Assembly (NCBI GenBank): GCA_905209765.1
Contig: CAJLUE010000006.1
Location: 1 to 50,363 of the forward strand
From: an uncultured Collinsella sp.
GTDB lineage: Bacteria; Actinomycetota; Coriobacteriia; Coriobacteriales; Coriobacteriaceae
Direction: 5' to 3'
Length of the DNA stretch: 50,363 nucleotides
Shown: positions 41,317 to 50,363 of the stretch, piece by piece
Position numbering within the stretch: position 1 is the first letter of the stretch
Layout: each line of letters starts with the position of its first letter
The notes under the pieces: model-generated
The model's database searches: none
Told to the model about the DNA's origin: nothing
What the model saw: only the letters and a program-made list of their open reading frames with translations
Made by a program: the position numbers and the translations under genes

Positions 41317-42186
41317 ATGGCCCAGATTACCGCCGCTATGGTCAAGCAGCTCCGCGAGATGACCGACTCCCCGATGATGGAGTGCAAGAAGGCTCTCGTC
41401 GAGGCTGACGGCGACATGGACGCCGCTGTCGACGTTCTGCGCAAGAACGGCCTCGCCAAGGCTGCCAAGAAGGCTGGCCGTGAGACCAACGAGGGCGCTG
41501 TCGCCGCGTTCGTCTCCGAGGACGGCAAGACCGGCGCTCTGCTCGAGCTCTCCTGCGAGACCGACTTCGTCGGCTCCAACGCTAAGTTCACCGGCTTTGC
41601 TTCCAAGGTCGCTGAGGTTGTCGCTACCACCGAGCCTGCTGACGTCGACGCTCTGCTCGAGAAGCCGATGGGCGAGGAGACCGTTTCCTCCGAGCTCACC
41701 GAGATGATTCATATCATGGGCGAGAACATGAAGATTTCTCGTTTCGCCGCCCGCAAGGCCGAGAACGGCGCTCTCGCTTCTTACATCCACATGGGTGGTA
41801 AGATCGGCGTTCTCGTCGAGTTCGCTTTCGAGAAGGCCGAGACCGCTCAGGCTGAGTCCTTCAAGACCTTTGCTCACGACGTTGCCCTTCAGGTTGCTGC
41901 CGTCGCCCCGATTTGCGCTACCCGCGATCAGGTTCCGGCCGAGACCGTCGAGCACGAGAAGCAGATTTACATGGCTCAGGCTGCCGAGTCCGGCAAGCCC
42001 GAGGCTATCCAGGAGAAGATGGCTGTTGGCCGTCTGGAGAAGTTCTACAAGCAGTCCGTGCTCACCGAGCAGGAGTTCATCAAGGACAGCTCCCTCACCA
42101 TCAAGAAGTACGCTGAGCAGGTCTCCAAGGAGCTCGGCGACACCATTACCGTCGTTGCCTTTGACCGTCTGGTCCGTGGCGAGTAA
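41317..42186 (+). CDS. tsf: Elongation factor Ts
   Basis: 289 residues. ATG 41317 with AAAGGA 6 nt upstream; an earlier ATG at 41302 precedes the ribosome site. GDP release factor for EF-Tu. N-terminal UBA-like helix (VKQLREMTDSPMMECKKALVEA), then LCETDFV-like SCETDFVGSNAKF, and the dimerisation region. Normal length. Followed by a strong terminator. Confidence 0.99.
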   Translation: MAQITAAMVKQLREMTDSPMMECKKALVEADGDMDAAVDVLRKNGLAKAAKKAGRETNEGAVAAFVSEDGKTGALLELSCETDFVGSNAKFTGFASKVAEVVATTEPADVDALLEKPMGEETVSSELTEMIHIMGENMKISRFAARKAENGALASYIHMGGKIGVLVEFAFEKAETAQAESFKTFAHDVALQVAAVAPICATRDQVPAETVEHEKQIYMAQAAESGKPEAIQEKMAVGRLEKFYKQSVLTEQEFIKDSSLTIKKYAEQVSKELGDTITVVAFDRLVRGE

Positions 42187-42209
42187 ATAAGCTCTTGTAG
42201 CTGGTAATG

Positions 42210-42245
42210 AGCAGGCTGTGGGTTTTACTCACAGCCTGCTTTTTC
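42210..42245 (+). terminator. Intrinsic terminator after tsf
   Basis: Perfect 11-bp stem (42210-42220 with 42230-42240), 9-nt loop, then TTTTC. Separates rpsB-tsf from the pyrH operon. A pyrH promoter must lie in 42246-42290 (TATTAT at 42269-42274 is a possible -10 without a clear -35). Confidence 0.88.
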
Positions 42246-42303
42246 ATGGCTCCCCGTTAAGCCTTTGATATTATGTTATGAGTCTAATTAAAGGAGGATC
42301 GCT

Positions 42304-43026
42304 TTGTCCGACATCCGATATAAACGCGTGCTTCTGAAGCTCTCCGGTGAAGCGCTGATGGGCGATGGCAACTATGGCATCGACCCCAAGGTTACCGATC
42401 ATCTTGCCAAGCAGGTCAAGGAGCTGCTCGCCGTTGGTCATGAGGTCGGTGTCGTTGTCGGCGGCGGCAACATTTTCCGCGGCATGGCCGGCGCTGCCGG
42501 TGGTATGGACCGCGCCCAGGCCGATTACATGGGCATGCTCGCTACCGTTATGAACGCGCTTGCCCTGCAGGATGCCTTCGAGCACAACGATGTTCCCTGC
42601 CGCGTGATGAGCGCTATCCAGATGAACGAGATCTGCGAGCCCTATATTCGCCGTCGCGCCATCAACCACCTGTCCAAGGGTAACGTCGTTATCTTTGCCG
42701 CCGGATCGGGTAATCCGTACTTTACGACTGATACCGCCGCGGCCCTTCGCGCCTGCGAGATCGGTGCCGAGATTCTGATTAAAGCCACCAAGGTTGATGG
42801 CATCTACGACAAGGATCCCGTCAAGTGCGCCGACGCCGTCCGCTTTGACAAGATCACCTATCACGAGGTGCTCGTTCGCGGCCTGCAGGTTATGGATTCC
42901 ACGGCTACGGCTCTTTGCCAGGACAACCGTATGCCCATTTTGGTCCTCAACATCGATGGCGAGGACACCGTCAAGCGCGCGCTCGCGGGTGAGCCCGTCG
43001 GCACGCTCGTCTATCAGGAGGATTAA
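42304..43026 (+). CDS. pyrH: UMP kinase
   Basis: 240 residues, TTG 42304 with AAGGAGG (42291-42297) 6 nt upstream. Phosphorylates UMP to UDP; amino-acid-kinase fold. Motifs: LKLSGEALMG, VVVGGGNIFRG, GNPYFTTDTAAALRA, and the acidic ILIKATKVDGIYDKDP. Hexameric and GTP-regulated in relatives. frr starts 2 nt after its stop. Confidence 0.98.
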   Translation: MSDIRYKRVLLKLSGEALMGDGNYGIDPKVTDHLAKQVKELLAVGHEVGVVVGGGNIFRGMAGAAGGMDRAQADYMGMLATVMNALALQDAFEHNDVPCRVMSAIQMNEICEPYIRRRAINHLSKGNVVIFAAGSGNPYFTTDTAAALRACEIGAEILIKATKVDGIYDKDPVKCADAVRFDKITYHEVLVRGLQVMDSTATALCQDNRMPILVLNIDGEDTVKRALAGEPVGTLVYQED

Positions 43027-43028
43027 GC

Positions 43029-43565
43029 ATGGCAGAGAACATCACCGCCCATATGGACAAGTCACTCGAGTCCCTCAAGCACAACTTCTCCAAGGTCCGC
43101 ACTGGCCGCGCCAACGCCAACATCCTGTCCGACATCACCGTCGACTACTACGGTGTTCCCACGCCTGTCACGCAGGTTGCCGCCGTTAAGACCCCCGAGG
43201 CCCACATGCTGCTTATCGAGCCGTGGGATAAGGCGCTCATCAATGCCATCGTCAAGGCCATCAGTGCCTCCGACCTGGGTATTACCCCCAACTCCGATGG
43301 TACCGTCGTGCGTCTGCCGTTCCCGGCTCCCACCGAGGAGCGTCGTCGCGAGCTCGTTAAGGAGTGCCGCGAGTACGCCGAGCAGGCCAAGGTCTCCATC
43401 CGCAACATCCGTCGCGACTTTAACAACAAGCTCGAGCGCGACGAGGAGCTTACCGAGGACGATGTCCGTCGCGAGCAGGCCAAGGTCCAGAAGCATACCG
43501 ACGAGTATGTCGCCAAGGTCGAGGAGCTTCTGAAGGAAAAAGAAGCCGAGGTCATGGAGATCTAA
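43029..43565 (+). CDS. frr: Ribosome recycling factor
   Basis: 178 residues, slightly under the usual 185. ATG 43029. Splits post-termination ribosomes with EF-G. Conserved start HMDKSLESLKHNFSKVRTGRANAN and the coiled domain RRELVKECREYAEQAKVSIRNIRRD. uppS begins 1 nt after its stop. Confidence 0.98.
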   Translation: MAENITAHMDKSLESLKHNFSKVRTGRANANILSDITVDYYGVPTPVTQVAAVKTPEAHMLLIEPWDKALINAIVKAISASDLGITPNSDGTVVRLPFPAPTEERRRELVKECREYAEQAKVSIRNIRRDFNNKLERDEELTEDDVRREQAKVQKHTDEYVAKVEELLKEKEAEVMEI

Positions 43566-43566
43566 G

Positions 43567-44361
43567 GTGCAATACGACGAGCATAAACTGGTCGAGTACT
43601 TTGCCGACGCCCCTGCGGGCGTCGGTTTTTCCGACCTTGACCTCAATAACATTCCGCACCATATTTCGTGCATCATGGACGGCAACGGCCGTTGGGCCAC
43701 GGCGCGCGGTCTTGCCCGCACCGAAGGCCACAAGGCCGGTATCGTCTCGCTGCGCGAGATCATTACCGCCTGCGTGCGCCTGGGCGTCGACGTGCTTTCG
43801 GCCTATGCGTTCTCGACCGAAAACTGGAATCGCCCGCAGCACGAAGTCAACGTTCTGATGCACCTGTTTGCCAAGACGTTTATCGATGAGCTGCCGCTGC
43901 TTAAGCGCGAGAACGTCCGCGTTGTCTTTTTGGGCGATATTTCCGCGCTGCCCAAGAAGACCCGCGACGTCTTTGAGCGCGGCCTTGCCGAGTGCGCCGA
44001 CCATAGCGGTATGACGCTGGCGCTGGCCGTTAACTACGGTGCCCGTGCTGAGATTACCCGCGCTGTCCGCCAGATCGCGCTTGATGCGGCTGCCGGCAAG
44101 ATCGATCCCGCCGCTATCGACGATGATATGGTGGCTTCGCACCTGTACACCGCTGGGCTGCCCGATCCGGAGCTTGTGATTCGCACCTCTGGCGAGCTTC
44201 GTCTTTCGAACTATCTGCTGTGGCAGGTTGCCTATTCCGAGTTCTATGTCACCGATACCTATTGGCCCGACTTTGACCGCTGGGGCCTTGTCGACGCCAT
44301 TTTGGCCTACCAGGGTCGCGACCGTAGGTTTGGTGGACTGAGCAAGACCGAGGAGGCTTAA
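43567..44361 (+). CDS. uppS: Undecaprenyl diphosphate synthase (isoprenyl transferase)
   Basis: 264 residues, GTG 43567; GGAG lies in the last codons of frr. Adds isopentenyl units in cis to make the C55 carrier for peptidoglycan, linking the MEP genes downstream with the wall genes at the start of the window. Catalytic MDGNGRWA at 37-44 (Asp38), GHKAG, FSTENWNRP, and RTSGELRLSNYLLWQ. Residues 1-29 are a non-conserved extension. cdsA starts 2 nt after its stop. Confidence 0.97.
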   Translation: MQYDEHKLVEYFADAPAGVGFSDLDLNNIPHHISCIMDGNGRWATARGLARTEGHKAGIVSLREIITACVRLGVDVLSAYAFSTENWNRPQHEVNVLMHLFAKTFIDELPLLKRENVRVVFLGDISALPKKTRDVFERGLAECADHSGMTLALAVNYGARAEITRAVRQIALDAAAGKIDPAAIDDDMVASHLYTAGLPDPELVIRTSGELRLSNYLLWQVAYSEFYVTDTYWPDFDRWGLVDAILAYQGRDRRFGGLSKTEEA

Positions 44362-44363
44362 TC

Positions 44364-45278
44364 GTGTCCGAACGTCCCAAGGCATCCGCTCCCAAGGCGC
44401 CTACTTCCGCGAAGCCCGCGCGTAAGGCTGCCACTGCGGGAGCGCCTGCGGCGAAGAGCAGCTCCGGTTCGTGGCTGGCGGGCTTTATCACCCGTGCCGC
44501 CGCCGGTATCGTCTATGCCGTTGTCTTTATCCTGTGCCTGGTTTTGGGTATTGTGCCCACGGCCATCTTCGTGTCCGTCATGAGCGGTCTGTGCTGCTAC
44601 GAGTTCTTCCGCATGACGAGGCTCGACGGTAAGGTTGCCAACGAGCGCCTTGGAATCGCTGCCGCCGTGCTTTTTCCGCTCTCGGCTCTGGGCGATTCGC
44701 TGCTGTTGAACGCCCTGCTGTTCGCTTTGATGCTTGCGGTTGGTATCTGGTATGTCTGGTCTCCGCGAACTCGCATCTCTGACGTTGCCGTGACGCTCAT
44801 GGGCCCGATCTATACTGGCTTTATGCTGTCTGCTATCGTGCTGCTGCGCGATGCCGTGCCCGGTTTTGCTGGCGCCCTGCTTTCGGTTGGGGTTTGCGCG
44901 TCCCTTTGGGTCTCCGACTCGTTTGCCTATATCGTGGGCAGCCGTATCGGCAAGCATAAGATGGTTCCCAAGATCTCTCCCAAAAAGAGCTGGGAGGGCT
45001 TTGTCGGCGGCATTTTGGGCTCTGTCTTGATCTGGCTCATCCTGTGGGCAACGCACTTCTATAAGCTGAGCCTGCCCTATGCACTGCTGTGCGGCGTGGT
45101 CGTCTCCATCCTGGGCGTTATCGGCGACCTCATCGAGTCGCGTATCAAGCGCGGTGTGGGCGTCAAAGATTCTGGCAATCTCATCCCGGGCCACGGCGGC
45201 ATGCTCGACCGCAGCGATTCGCTCATCTTTGGCTGCATTACCGCGCAGCTGCTGTTGATGATCGGAGGCGTGCTGTAA
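44364..45278 (+). CDS. cdsA: Phosphatidate cytidylyltransferase
   Basis: 304 residues, GTG 44364. Makes CDP-diacylglycerol from CTP and phosphatidate. A Lys/Ala/Pro-rich cytoplasmic tail (1-32) precedes about eight membrane helices. C-terminal family signature: ISPKKSWEG, then ESRIKRGVGVKDSGNLIPGHGGMLDRSDS. Overlaps dxr by one base (TAATG). Confidence 0.97.
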   Translation: MSERPKASAPKAPTSAKPARKAATAGAPAAKSSSGSWLAGFITRAAAGIVYAVVFILCLVLGIVPTAIFVSVMSGLCCYEFFRMTRLDGKVANERLGIAAAVLFPLSALGDSLLLNALLFALMLAVGIWYVWSPRTRISDVAVTLMGPIYTGFMLSAIVLLRDAVPGFAGALLSVGVCASLWVSDSFAYIVGSRIGKHKMVPKISPKKSWEGFVGGILGSVLIWLILWATHFYKLSLPYALLCGVVVSILGVIGDLIESRIKRGVGVKDSGNLIPGHGGMLDRSDSLIFGCITAQLLLMIGGVL

Positions 45279-46465
45279 TGGCTTATCAGACCACCTTCGG
45301 TCCCGACGGGCGTCTTCGTGTTGCTATTCTGGGCTGTACGGGTTCTATCGGCACTCAGGCGCTCGACGTGTGCCGTCAGCATGCCGATCGCCTGCAGGTG
45401 ACGGCGCTGTCCGTTAACTCCAGCACCTCCGAGCTCGTTGCCGCTGCCCGTGAGTTCTCGGTTCCGGCGGTTGCCGTGGCGGACGCCTCCCATGGCGCCG
45501 ACGCCGTGCTGCAGGAACTGCCCGAGGGCACGGAGCTCGGCGTTGGCGCGCAGGCTGTGTGCGAGCTCGCACGTCGCGATGATGTCGACTGCGTGCTCGT
45601 GGCCATCGTGGGCGCTGCCGGTCTCGAGGCGAGTCATGCTGCCCTGACCTCGAACAAGCGTCTTGCCTTGGCCAACAAGGAGTCGCTCGTTGTCGGTGGC
45701 GATCTGCTTATGCCGTTGGCGCAGCCGGGCCAGCTTATCCCGGTCGACTCCGAGCATTCTGCCATCTACCAGTGCTATTTGGGCGAGAATCCGCGCGAGG
45801 CTCACTGCATTTGGCTTACCTGCTCGGGCGGCCCGTTCTTTGGCCGCACGCGTGACGAGCTCGATCGCGTGACGCGCGCCGATGCCCTGGCGCATCCTAC
45901 GTGGGCTATGGGTGCCAAGATCACGATTGACTCTGCCACCCTCATGAACAAGGGTCTGGAGCGTATCGAAGCCATGCATCTGTTTGGCTGCGATCTCGTT
46001 TTCATTAACGTGGTCGTGCAGCGCCAGTCTAAGATTCACTCCATGGTCGAGTTTGCCGACGGCTCTGTGATGGCGCATCTCGGTGCCTCTGACATGCGCA
46101 TTCCCATCCAGTTTGCCTTCTCGTATCCCGAGCGTTGGGATACGCCGGCTCCGCGTATCGATTTCCGCGAGTTGGGACAGCTTACCTTTGACGCGGCCGA
46201 TATGGATACCTTCCGCTGCCTAGCGCTGGCCGAACGTGCCGGCAAGACGGGCGGTACCATGCCGTGCGTGCTCAATGCCGCCAACGAGGTCGCCGTCGAT
46301 GCCTTCCTGCATGATGGCTGCAGCTTTACCGATATCGACCGCATTGTGGAATCCTGCATGGATGCTCACGATGCGCAGACGGTCGATTCGTTTGAACAGC
46401 TTCGCGACATCGATTCGTGGGCGCGTGAAAAGGCCGCGCAGGTGCTCGCCGCAACCCGTTCTTAA
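45278..46465 (+). CDS. dxr: 1-deoxy-D-xylulose 5-phosphate reductoisomerase
   Basis: 395 residues. ATG 45278 shares its A with the cdsA stop and has GGAGG 9 nt upstream. Second enzyme of the MEP isoprenoid pathway, NADPH-dependent. NADPH motif ILGCTGSIGTQALDV, catalytic ANKESLVVGG and PVDSEHSAIYQ, GGPFFGRT, and MGAKITIDSATLMNKGLE. Normal length. ispG, the sixth step, lies two genes on. Confidence 0.98.
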   Translation: MAYQTTFGPDGRLRVAILGCTGSIGTQALDVCRQHADRLQVTALSVNSSTSELVAAAREFSVPAVAVADASHGADAVLQELPEGTELGVGAQAVCELARRDDVDCVLVAIVGAAGLEASHAALTSNKRLALANKESLVVGGDLLMPLAQPGQLIPVDSEHSAIYQCYLGENPREAHCIWLTCSGGPFFGRTRDELDRVTRADALAHPTWAMGAKITIDSATLMNKGLERIEAMHLFGCDLVFINVVVQRQSKIHSMVEFADGSVMAHLGASDMRIPIQFAFSYPERWDTPAPRIDFRELGQLTFDAADMDTFRCLALAERAGKTGGTMPCVLNAANEVAVDAFLHDGCSFTDIDRIVESCMDAHDAQTVDSFEQLRDIDSWAREKAAQVLAATRS

Positions 46466-46490
46466 CCCATAAGGATTGCTTTTTCGTTTT

Positions 46491-47852
46491 ATGGATACTG
46501 TTCTGAGCGTTCTCTCATCGGTCTTTTGGGGCCTGCTGATGCTTTCCGTCCTCGTGTTTTTGCACGAGGGCGGCCACTTTTTGGCGGCGCGTGCCTGTGG
46601 CGTCCGGGTGACTGAGTTCTTTTTGGGCCTGCCGTGTCGCTTTGATATCCACCGCACGTCTCGTCGTATCGGCACCAAGTTTGGCGTGACGCCGCTGCTG
46701 CTGGGTGGCTATGCGGCCATTTGTGGCATGGATCCGACCGACGTCTCGTGTGCCGACCGCGTGCTTGCTGCCATCTATCGCCACGGCCGGGTGACGGTGG
46801 CCGATCTTGCCGTCGAGCTCGAGCTGTCTGAGGAGGATGTGCTCGAGGCCTGTGCTTTGCTGCTGGGCTGGGGCTCCATCGCTCCCTGGTATGAAGAAGG
46901 GGAAAAGCCTTCGCCCAGTTACTATCCCACCAAGTACCAGACCCTGCCGCGTGACGCGGCGGGTTATACCGTCTTTGACGGCCGTCGGTTCGATCGCGAG
47001 CACGCGACTGCCGAGGGCGATGTATGGGAACTGCCGTGCGGCGAGGCCGAATTCCTTGCACGCGAGCGCTCGCACACCTATTTGGGCCAGGGCTTTGTCA
47101 AGCGTGCCTTTATGCTGCTTGCGGGCATTATCGTCAATATCCTGACGGGCTTTTTGCTCCTTATGAGCATCTATTCCATCGCAGGTGTCACGGTACCGGT
47201 GGATACCAATGTGATTGGCCAGGTTGACGAAGGCTCGATTGCCGCCGCGGCGGGAATCGAGGGCGGCGACGCGATCCTTTCGGTCGACGGAGTATCGTGC
47301 TCTACCTGGATGGACGTTTACGATGCCATTGGCAAGGCTGCCGGTAAGGACGATATCGCCATCGAGTACGAGCGTGACGGCAAGCAGCATTCGACCACGG
47401 TTGCGCTCAAAGAGGACGAGCGCCTAGGCGTGTATGCCTCTACGCAGGTGGTCCGTTTGGACCCCATCACGTCGGCTCGCCTGTCGTTCTCCTATGTCGT
47501 GCAGACGGCGGAGGGCGTGATGCGCCTGCTCCAGCCGCAGCATACGATGGAGATTCTCGATCAGTCCTCTTCGATCGTGGGTATTAGCGTTATGTCCTCA
47601 CAGGCTGCTGCCGCCGGCCCTGCTACGTTCCTTTCGTTTGCCGCCCTCATTTCGTTCTCGCTTGGCTTTATGAACCTGCTGCCCATCCCGCCGCTCGATG
47701 GCGGCAAGCTGGTCATCGAGATCATTCAAAAGATTGCGGGCCGCGAGCTTCCGCTCAAGGTCCAGACGATTGTGAGCTATGTGGGCATCGCGCTCTTTGC
47801 GCTGCTGTTTGTCTATATGCTTCGTTCCGACGTCCTTCGATTTATTCTGTAG
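46491..47852 (+). CDS. rseP: M50 site-2 protease (RseP/RasP type) with a winged-helix-like insertion
   Basis: 453 residues. ATG 46491 is the first usable start; AAGGA (46471-46475) is 15 nt away, long for a ribosome site, and TTG 46476 directly abuts it. Cleaves substrates within the membrane to release regulators. Zinc motif HEGGH (25-29) in the first helix, GGYAAI beta-loop, second helix about 207-228, one PDZ domain about 238-315, and NLLPIPPLDGG (395-405) with the third zinc ligand Asp403. Odd: between GGY and the second helix there are about 115 extra residues (81-198). Residues 86-131 (DRVLAAIYRHGRVTVADLAV, ELSEEDVLEACALLL) look like a winged-helix domain. Confidence 0.93.
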   Translation: MDTVLSVLSSVFWGLLMLSVLVFLHEGGHFLAARACGVRVTEFFLGLPCRFDIHRTSRRIGTKFGVTPLLLGGYAAICGMDPTDVSCADRVLAAIYRHGRVTVADLAVELELSEEDVLEACALLLGWGSIAPWYEEGEKPSPSYYPTKYQTLPRDAAGYTVFDGRRFDREHATAEGDVWELPCGEAEFLARERSHTYLGQGFVKRAFMLLAGIIVNILTGFLLLMSIYSIAGVTVPVDTNVIGQVDEGSIAAAAGIEGGDAILSVDGVSCSTWMDVYDAIGKAAGKDDIAIEYERDGKQHSTTVALKEDERLGVYASTQVVRLDPITSARLSFSYVVQTAEGVMRLLQPQHTMEILDQSSSIVGISVMSSQAAAAGPATFLSFAALISFSLGFMNLLPIPPLDGGKLVIEIIQKIAGRELPLKVQTIVSYVGIALFALLFVYMLRSDVLRFIL

Positions 47853-47865
47853 GGGAGTGTTTGGA

Positions 47866-48948
47866 TTGTCTTTATCCCATCCTTTGCCTCGCGAGCTAAC
47901 ACGTCCCGTGCATGTGGGCGGCGTGCAGATCGGTGGCGGCGCGCCGGTGGTGGTCCAATCCATGACTTGCACCGATACCGCTGATGCCCAGGCAACGCTT
48001 GCGCAAGTGCGCGCGTTGTCGCAGGCTGGCTGCGATATCGTGCGCGTGAGCGTGCCTACCGAGGCCTCGCTTGAGGGTTTCCGCACCATCTGTGCCGAGT
48101 CTCCGGTGCCGATTGTCGCCGATATCCACTTTAACCATAAGCTCGCCATTGGTGCCGTTGAGGCCGGTGCTGCCAAGCTGCGCATCAATCCCGGTAATAT
48201 CGGCGATTGGGCCAAGGTTGACGCGGTGATCGATGCTGCGGGTGCCGCGGGCTGCGCGATTCGTATCGGCGTCAATGCCGGTTCACTTGAGCAGGATATC
48301 GCCGAGCGCGACGACCTCACGCAGCCCGAAAGGCTCGTGATGTCGAGCGAGCGTTTCGTCAAGCATTTTGAAGACCGCGGTTTTACGAACATTGTGCTTT
48401 CGGCTAAGGCCCATAGCGTGCAAACGACGCTCGATACCTATCGAGCCCTATCGCGTGAGATTCCCCACGTTCCGCTTCACCTGGGCGTAACCGAGGCGGG
48501 TATCAAGCTACAGGGCACCATCAAGAGCTCGGTGGGCCTTGGTATCCTGCTGTCTGAGGGTATCGGTGACACCGTGCGCGTCTCGCTCACGGCCGATCCG
48601 GTCGAGGAGCCGCCGGTCGCCTGGGGCATTTTGCAGTCTCTGGGCCTGCGTCGCCGTGGTCCCGAGATTGTTTCGTGCCCCACGTGCGCCCGCTGCCAGG
48701 TTAACCTGATTCCTATCGCCGAGGAAGTAACCGAGCGGCTTAAGAACTATGCCGCGCCGCTTTCGATTGCCGTCATGGGATGTGCCGTTAATGGCCCCGG
48801 TGAGGCTTCTGATGCCGACCTAGGCGTGGCCTGTGGACGTGGTCAGGCCCTGCTCTTTTCGCATGGCCGGATCATTGGTAAAGTAGCTGAGGACCAAATT
48901 GTCGACGCGCTTATGGCCGAGGTCGACAAGCTTATTGAGGAGAAATAA
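47866..48948 (+). CDS. ispG: 4-hydroxy-3-methylbut-2-enyl diphosphate synthase (flavodoxin/ferredoxin)
   Basis: 360 residues. TTG 47866 with AGGGGAG 8 nt upstream; GTG 47857 overlaps the ribosome site. Iron-sulfur enzyme of the MEP pathway converting MEcPP to HMBPP. TIM-barrel part (PVVVQSMTCTDTADAQAT; ADIHFNHKLAI; KLRINPGNIG) and cluster ligands Cys271, Cys274, Cys306 and Glu313 (MGCAVNGPGE), one residue off the E. coli numbering. An extra Cys277 follows. The dxr-rseP-ispG order is the one common in Actinobacteria. Confidence 0.97.
   Translation: MSLSHPLPRELTRPVHVGGVQIGGGAPVVVQSMTCTDTADAQATLAQVRALSQAGCDIVRVSVPTEASLEGFRTICAESPVPIVADIHFNHKLAIGAVEAGAAKLRINPGNIGDWAKVDAVIDAAGAAGCAIRIGVNAGSLEQDIAERDDLTQPERLVMSSERFVKHFEDRGFTNIVLSAKAHSVQTTLDTYRALSREIPHVPLHLGVTEAGIKLQGTIKSSVGLGILLSEGIGDTVRVSLTADPVEEPPVAWGILQSLGLRRRGPEIVSCPTCARCQVNLIPIAEEVTERLKNYAAPLSIAVMGCAVNGPGEASDADLGVACGRGQALLFSHGRIIGKVAEDQIVDALMAEVDKLIEEK

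Positions 48949-50363
<1,415 letters not shown>

Noticed and set aside
42246..42290. A defined pyrH promoter
   Set aside because: TATTAT is present, but no -35 lies at a suitable distance, so I did not list it as a feature.

Overview
The window reads as a chromosomal segment of a Gram-positive, high-GC, anaerobe-type actinobacterium of the class Coriobacteriia, most likely Collinsella or a close relative. This assignment is an inference. It rests on high GC with Actinobacteria-like codon use, two-subunit glycyl-tRNA synthetase, a pyruvate phosphate dikinase with its regulator, MEP isoprenoid genes, many TTG starts and clostridial/Bacillus-like housekeeping gene order. I count 46 protein genes; all but dinB are on the + strand. 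I saw no tRNA, rRNA, CRISPR, prophage or transposase gene.

Layout. (1) 1-5780: the 3' part of a P-type cation ATPase, a double zinc-ribbon membrane protein, a cyclophilin-type PPIase and a TPR membrane protein. (2) 5841-14636: a cell-shape cluster mreB-mreC-mreD-PBP2-rodA, followed by a DUF697-like membrane protein and a radical SAM protein. (3) 14633-19507: TIGR03936-type protein, rplU, rpmA, obgE, nadD, yqeK, rsfS. (4) 19604-20857: dinB, convergent to the rest. (5) 21059-23549: rpsP-khpA-rimM-trmD-lepB. (6) 23609-30624: glyQ-glyS, then the PPDK regulator and ppdK, separated by a repeat and a control region. (7) 30740-33547: a 935-residue secreted protein whose central part looks like an aerolysin/ETX-MTX2-type beta-pore-forming module. 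It is the one clearly accessory gene. (8) 33696-40318: rplS, rnhB, yraN, comM, dprA, trmFO, xerC. (9) 40543-50363: rpsB-tsf-pyrH-frr-uppS-cdsA-dxr-rseP-ispG-proS, the last cut by the window end.

How the genes work together. Most of the window is growth machinery: lateral wall synthesis (MreBCD, PBP2, RodA, UppS for the lipid carrier, CdsA for phospholipid), ribosome parts and ribosome maturation (L21, L27, S16, L19, S2, EF-Ts, Obg, RsfS, RimM, TrmD, Frr), tRNA charging (Gly, Pro), isoprenoid supply (Dxr, IspG feeding UppS), and DNA handling (DinB, RNase HII, ComM, DprA, XerC). Sections 5, 8 and 9 follow the well-known Bacillus order (rpsP-rimM-trmD, rplS-rnhB, dprA-trmFO-xerC, rpsB to proS), with pieces missing or exchanged.

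Most notable. The candidate pore-forming protein; an M50 site-2 protease carrying a winged-helix-like insert in its first loop; a xerC that appears to start at a non-canonical ATA inside an ATAG overlap with trmFO; a set of short repeats sitting at stop codons of four genes, two of them as long perfect inverted repeats; a helically phased repeat array upstream of ppdK; and a structured leader before rpsB.
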